Assembly: GCA_045605765.1 (NCBI GenBank)
Contig: JAZUQQ010000006.1
Coordinates: 1-13,869 of the forward strand
Length of the DNA stretch: 13,869 nucleotides
Source of the DNA: SIG672 sp045605765
GTDB lineage: Bacteria > Bacillota > Clostridia > Oscillospirales > CAG-272
Reading direction: 5' to 3'
Shown here: positions 12,161 through 13,869 of the stretch, piece by piece
How positions within the stretch are numbered: position 1 is the first letter of the stretch
Layout of the letters: each line of letters opens with the position of its first letter
Notes under the pieces: model-generated
Seen by the model: only the letters and a program-made list of their open reading frames with translations
Database searches by the model: none
What the model was told of the DNA's origin: nothing
Program-made: the position numbers and the translations under genes

Positions 12161-13660
12161 ATGTTTATTTATCCATGGGGAGATTTTCACTCTTTAAATC
12201 TCGGATGGTTTCTGCTGCAGTTTAAAGATTGGGTTGAAAAAATACAGGAATATCTTGATAACGGGGGCGGGACCTCGGAAAACCTCGCTAACGTGATCGC
12301 GCCCGTTTTTAATGCCGCGAACAGTTATCAAACTGGCGATTATGTTCTCTACAATAACGTATTGTATAAAGCGAATCAGGACGTCAACCCGGGAACGTGG
12401 GACCCGAACATTTGGGATAGCTGCCTTATAGTTGACGAAATGGGATCGGGCGGGGGAGCCGGCGTCGATAACGTCGCGCGGCTAATGATCGCCGGGCAGT
12501 ATAGCCAGACGTTCCCGTATCAGAAATACGCAATTTGCCGTTATAATGACAAGTTATGGATGGCAAATACTGATCTTCCAGCTGGTGGCGAGGCGTGGAA
12601 TGCTGCACACTGGGATGAGATTACCGTCGGGGCGGGTCTGTCAGGGCTCCGTCGGAGCGTAGATACGCTATTCAATATGATTGAAAACTCGTCGATTGCA
12701 AGAATTGCTCAAGGAAAGGTATCAATCATAGGCGATTCTATAAGTACATTTGACCAGACCGGATATAAAATAGAGGGTTATAATATGTACTACCCAAACG
12801 AAAATTATCCGGAAGAAGTAAATGATATAAATAAAACATGGTGGAAAAAAGTTCTTGACGCTTGCGGTTGCGCTATTGAAGTAAACGCCTCTTATTCTGG
12901 CAGCGGTTCAACAAAAATAGGTAATAGGCCGTCATTTTATGACCGTGTATCGTTAATCGGTTCACCAAATACAATTATAGTAGCATTGGGAACTAACGAT
13001 TCCGCGTCAAGTGCAACAATGGGATCATACGATTATACCACAGAATATACACAATTATCCGAGACAGAATTTAGGCCTTCATATATAAAAGGTATGAAAG
13101 CGTTACAATATTTATATCCAGATGCTAAAATTATTGCTCTAATTCTTAAAATGTCAAATAGCGCCTATAGCGATTCAATTATCTCTATCTGCACTAATTT
13201 AGGAATAGAGGTATATAAATGTGATAATTATGAGGGGCTAATTCCTAACAATGTTCACGCTAATACTTACGGCATGAGTCAAATCGCATCCCAATTTTTA
13301 ACCAATTACCCGATTAATTTAGCAGATGTATTAGCTGTATTAAAATTAAATGGGGGTGGAAATGTAACCGGTAATATTGGAGTTATATCACCAAATATTG
13401 ATCTAACAACTACACCAACAACAAATAAACTTGGAAATGGTTTCGTTTTTTACGATCGAAATAACACAAGATTGGTGTTATTTAGACCATACCAATACAC
13501 AAACGGTGACTCGGGTTTTCAAATTATTGTTACACGAACTATAAACGGTGTAGCAAAATATAATCAGATACTTCTCGGAATATCTGATAATGGCGATATA
13601 GTTGTTACATTAGACGATGCAGCAAAAAATGCCTGGAGAGCGGCACTCGGAATAACATAA
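12161..13660 (+). CDS. Tail appendage / receptor-binding protein with SGNH-hydrolase-like domain
   Basis: This 499-aa protein starts at the ATG at 12161, after AAAGGAG; the open frame to 12101 lacks a start signal. Residues 1-35 (YPWGDFHSLNLGWFLLQF) look like a tail-attachment segment. Two short aromatic modules follow (about 50-92 and 109-157: TGDYVLYNNVLYKAN, YNDKLWMANTDLPAGG), resembling carbohydrate-binding repeats. The SGNH-hydrolase-like domain spans about 185-380: GDSIS with Ser193, ASYSGSGST for block II, GTND (277-280) with Asn279, and VHANTYGM with His366. The position three before His is Asn363, not the usual Asp. The C-terminal domain, ending AWRAALGIT, resembles trimerising fibre tips. 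Such enzymes remove acetyl groups from host glycans. From about 12700 on, base composition falls to roughly 32-37% GC in lines I counted, against 58% in a counted capsid line, suggesting an acquired module. Confidence 0.8.
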   Translation: MFIYPWGDFHSLNLGWFLLQFKDWVEKIQEYLDNGGGTSENLANVIAPVFNAANSYQTGDYVLYNNVLYKANQDVNPGTWDPNIWDSCLIVDEMGSGGGAGVDNVARLMIAGQYSQTFPYQKYAICRYNDKLWMANTDLPAGGEAWNAAHWDEITVGAGLSGLRRSVDTLFNMIENSSIARIAQGKVSIIGDSISTFDQTGYKIEGYNMYYPNENYPEEVNDINKTWWKKVLDACGCAIEVNASYSGSGSTKIGNRPSFYDRVSLIGSPNTIIVALGTNDSASSATMGSYDYTTEYTQLSETEFRPSYIKGMKALQYLYPDAKIIALILKMSNSAYSDSIISICTNLGIEVYKCDNYEGLIPNNVHANTYGMSQIASQFLTNYPINLADVLAVLKLNGGGNVTGNIGVISPNIDLTTTPTTNKLGNGFVFYDRNNTRLVLFRPYQYTNGDSGFQIIVTRTINGVAKYNQILLGISDNGDIVVTLDDAAKNAWRAALGIT

Positions 13661-13869
13661 TTTTAAGAACGCGGCCCGGGATCACTCCCGGGCATTGTTA
13701 TGACCATGCACATAAACAACTATAGTTGACTCAGTTTGTAGAATAAATATCAGATGAAATTTTTAGAAAAAAGTTCTTCAAAAAGTTCCGAAAAATAGCC
13801 AAAACAAGCACTTTTCCGAACCTTTTGGGGAACACACTTTAGCGATTTAAAGTACTACATTACCCTTGT
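13661..13869. repeat. Right inverted terminal repeat
   Basis: This is the reverse complement of the left terminal repeat, plus 9 further bases at the extreme end (13861-13869) that the left end lacks. Read inward from this end, the genome would begin ACAAGGGTA followed by the ATGTAGTACT that opens the left end. The repeat begins directly after the stop codon of the appendage gene at 13658-13660. It is inferred to be the second protein-primed origin. Confidence 0.95.
13674..13700 (+). terminator. ITR-embedded terminator of the late operon
   Basis: The arms GCCCGGGA (13674-13681) and TCCCGGGC (13686-13693), loop TCAC, are followed by ATTGTTA. This is the mirror copy of the left-end terminator with the same arms but a different loop. 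It ends rightward late transcripts shortly after the appendage stop codon and before the terminal origin. Confidence 0.8.

Noticed and set aside
1..13869. tRNA genes, CRISPR arrays, insertion sequences, integrase or repressor of lysogeny
   Set aside because: No cloverleaf-like segment, regular repeat-spacer array, transposase or integrase motif was seen on either strand.
1..13869. Frequent GGCC, CTCGCG and GATATC words as a restriction or methylation signal
   Set aside because: They largely follow from Ala, Arg and Asp-Ile codon choice in a GC-rich genome; no methylase gene is visible and I could not compute expected counts.

Overview
The window looks like the essentially complete linear genome of a small phi29-type, protein-primed podovirus. 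Three things show this. A near-perfect inverted terminal repeat (ITR) of about 200 bp sits at the two ends. The gene content is a terminal-protein candidate, a protein-primed family B DNA polymerase, a gp16-type packaging ATPase and a phi29-like set of capsid, tail-knob, connector, collar and appendage genes. There is no sign of host DNA. The host is probably a Bacillota (Gram-positive) bacterium, possibly from the gut. That is inference from strong GGAGG-type ribosome binding sites, SigA-like promoters with 17-bp spacers, the holin family and the tail-lysozyme family.

Layout. Positions 1-200 are the left ITR, with phased T-tracts, a 14-bp dyad and a terminator hairpin. Positions 195-750 hold two small leftward genes of unknown function, read from a promoter at 780-808 and ending at the terminator inside the ITR. 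Positions 751-891 are a divergent promoter region with a 12-bp inverted repeat. Positions 892-4354 are a rightward early/replication operon: two small unknown genes, the terminal-protein candidate and DNA polymerase. Positions 4290-4780 are a compact unit of consensus promoter, putative single-stranded DNA-binding protein gene and terminator. Positions 4802-5866 encode the packaging ATPase. Positions 5846-5957 hold a strong promoter followed at once by a compact structured RNA, my candidate for a miniature packaging RNA (pRNA). Positions 5982-8115 encode a holin, a 59-aa unknown protein, a scaffold-like protein and the major capsid protein, followed by a hairpin. Positions 8188-13660 encode the tail knob, tail lysozyme, connector/portal, lower collar and an appendage with an SGNH-hydrolase-like domain. 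The right ITR closes the window and carries the second copy of the terminator.

How it works together (partly inferred). The terminal protein and polymerase start replication at both ITRs, and the SSB covers displaced strands. Connector, ATPase and possibly the small RNA would form the packaging motor on a capsid built from scaffold and major capsid protein. Knob, lysozyme, collar and appendage form the short tail that binds and opens the host wall. The holin acts in lysis, but no separate endolysin gene is visible.

The observations most worth following up are the three-way-junction RNA between the ATPase and late genes, the terminators embedded in the ITRs, the SSB promoter cassette, and the AT-rich, apparently acquired hydrolase module in the appendage gene.
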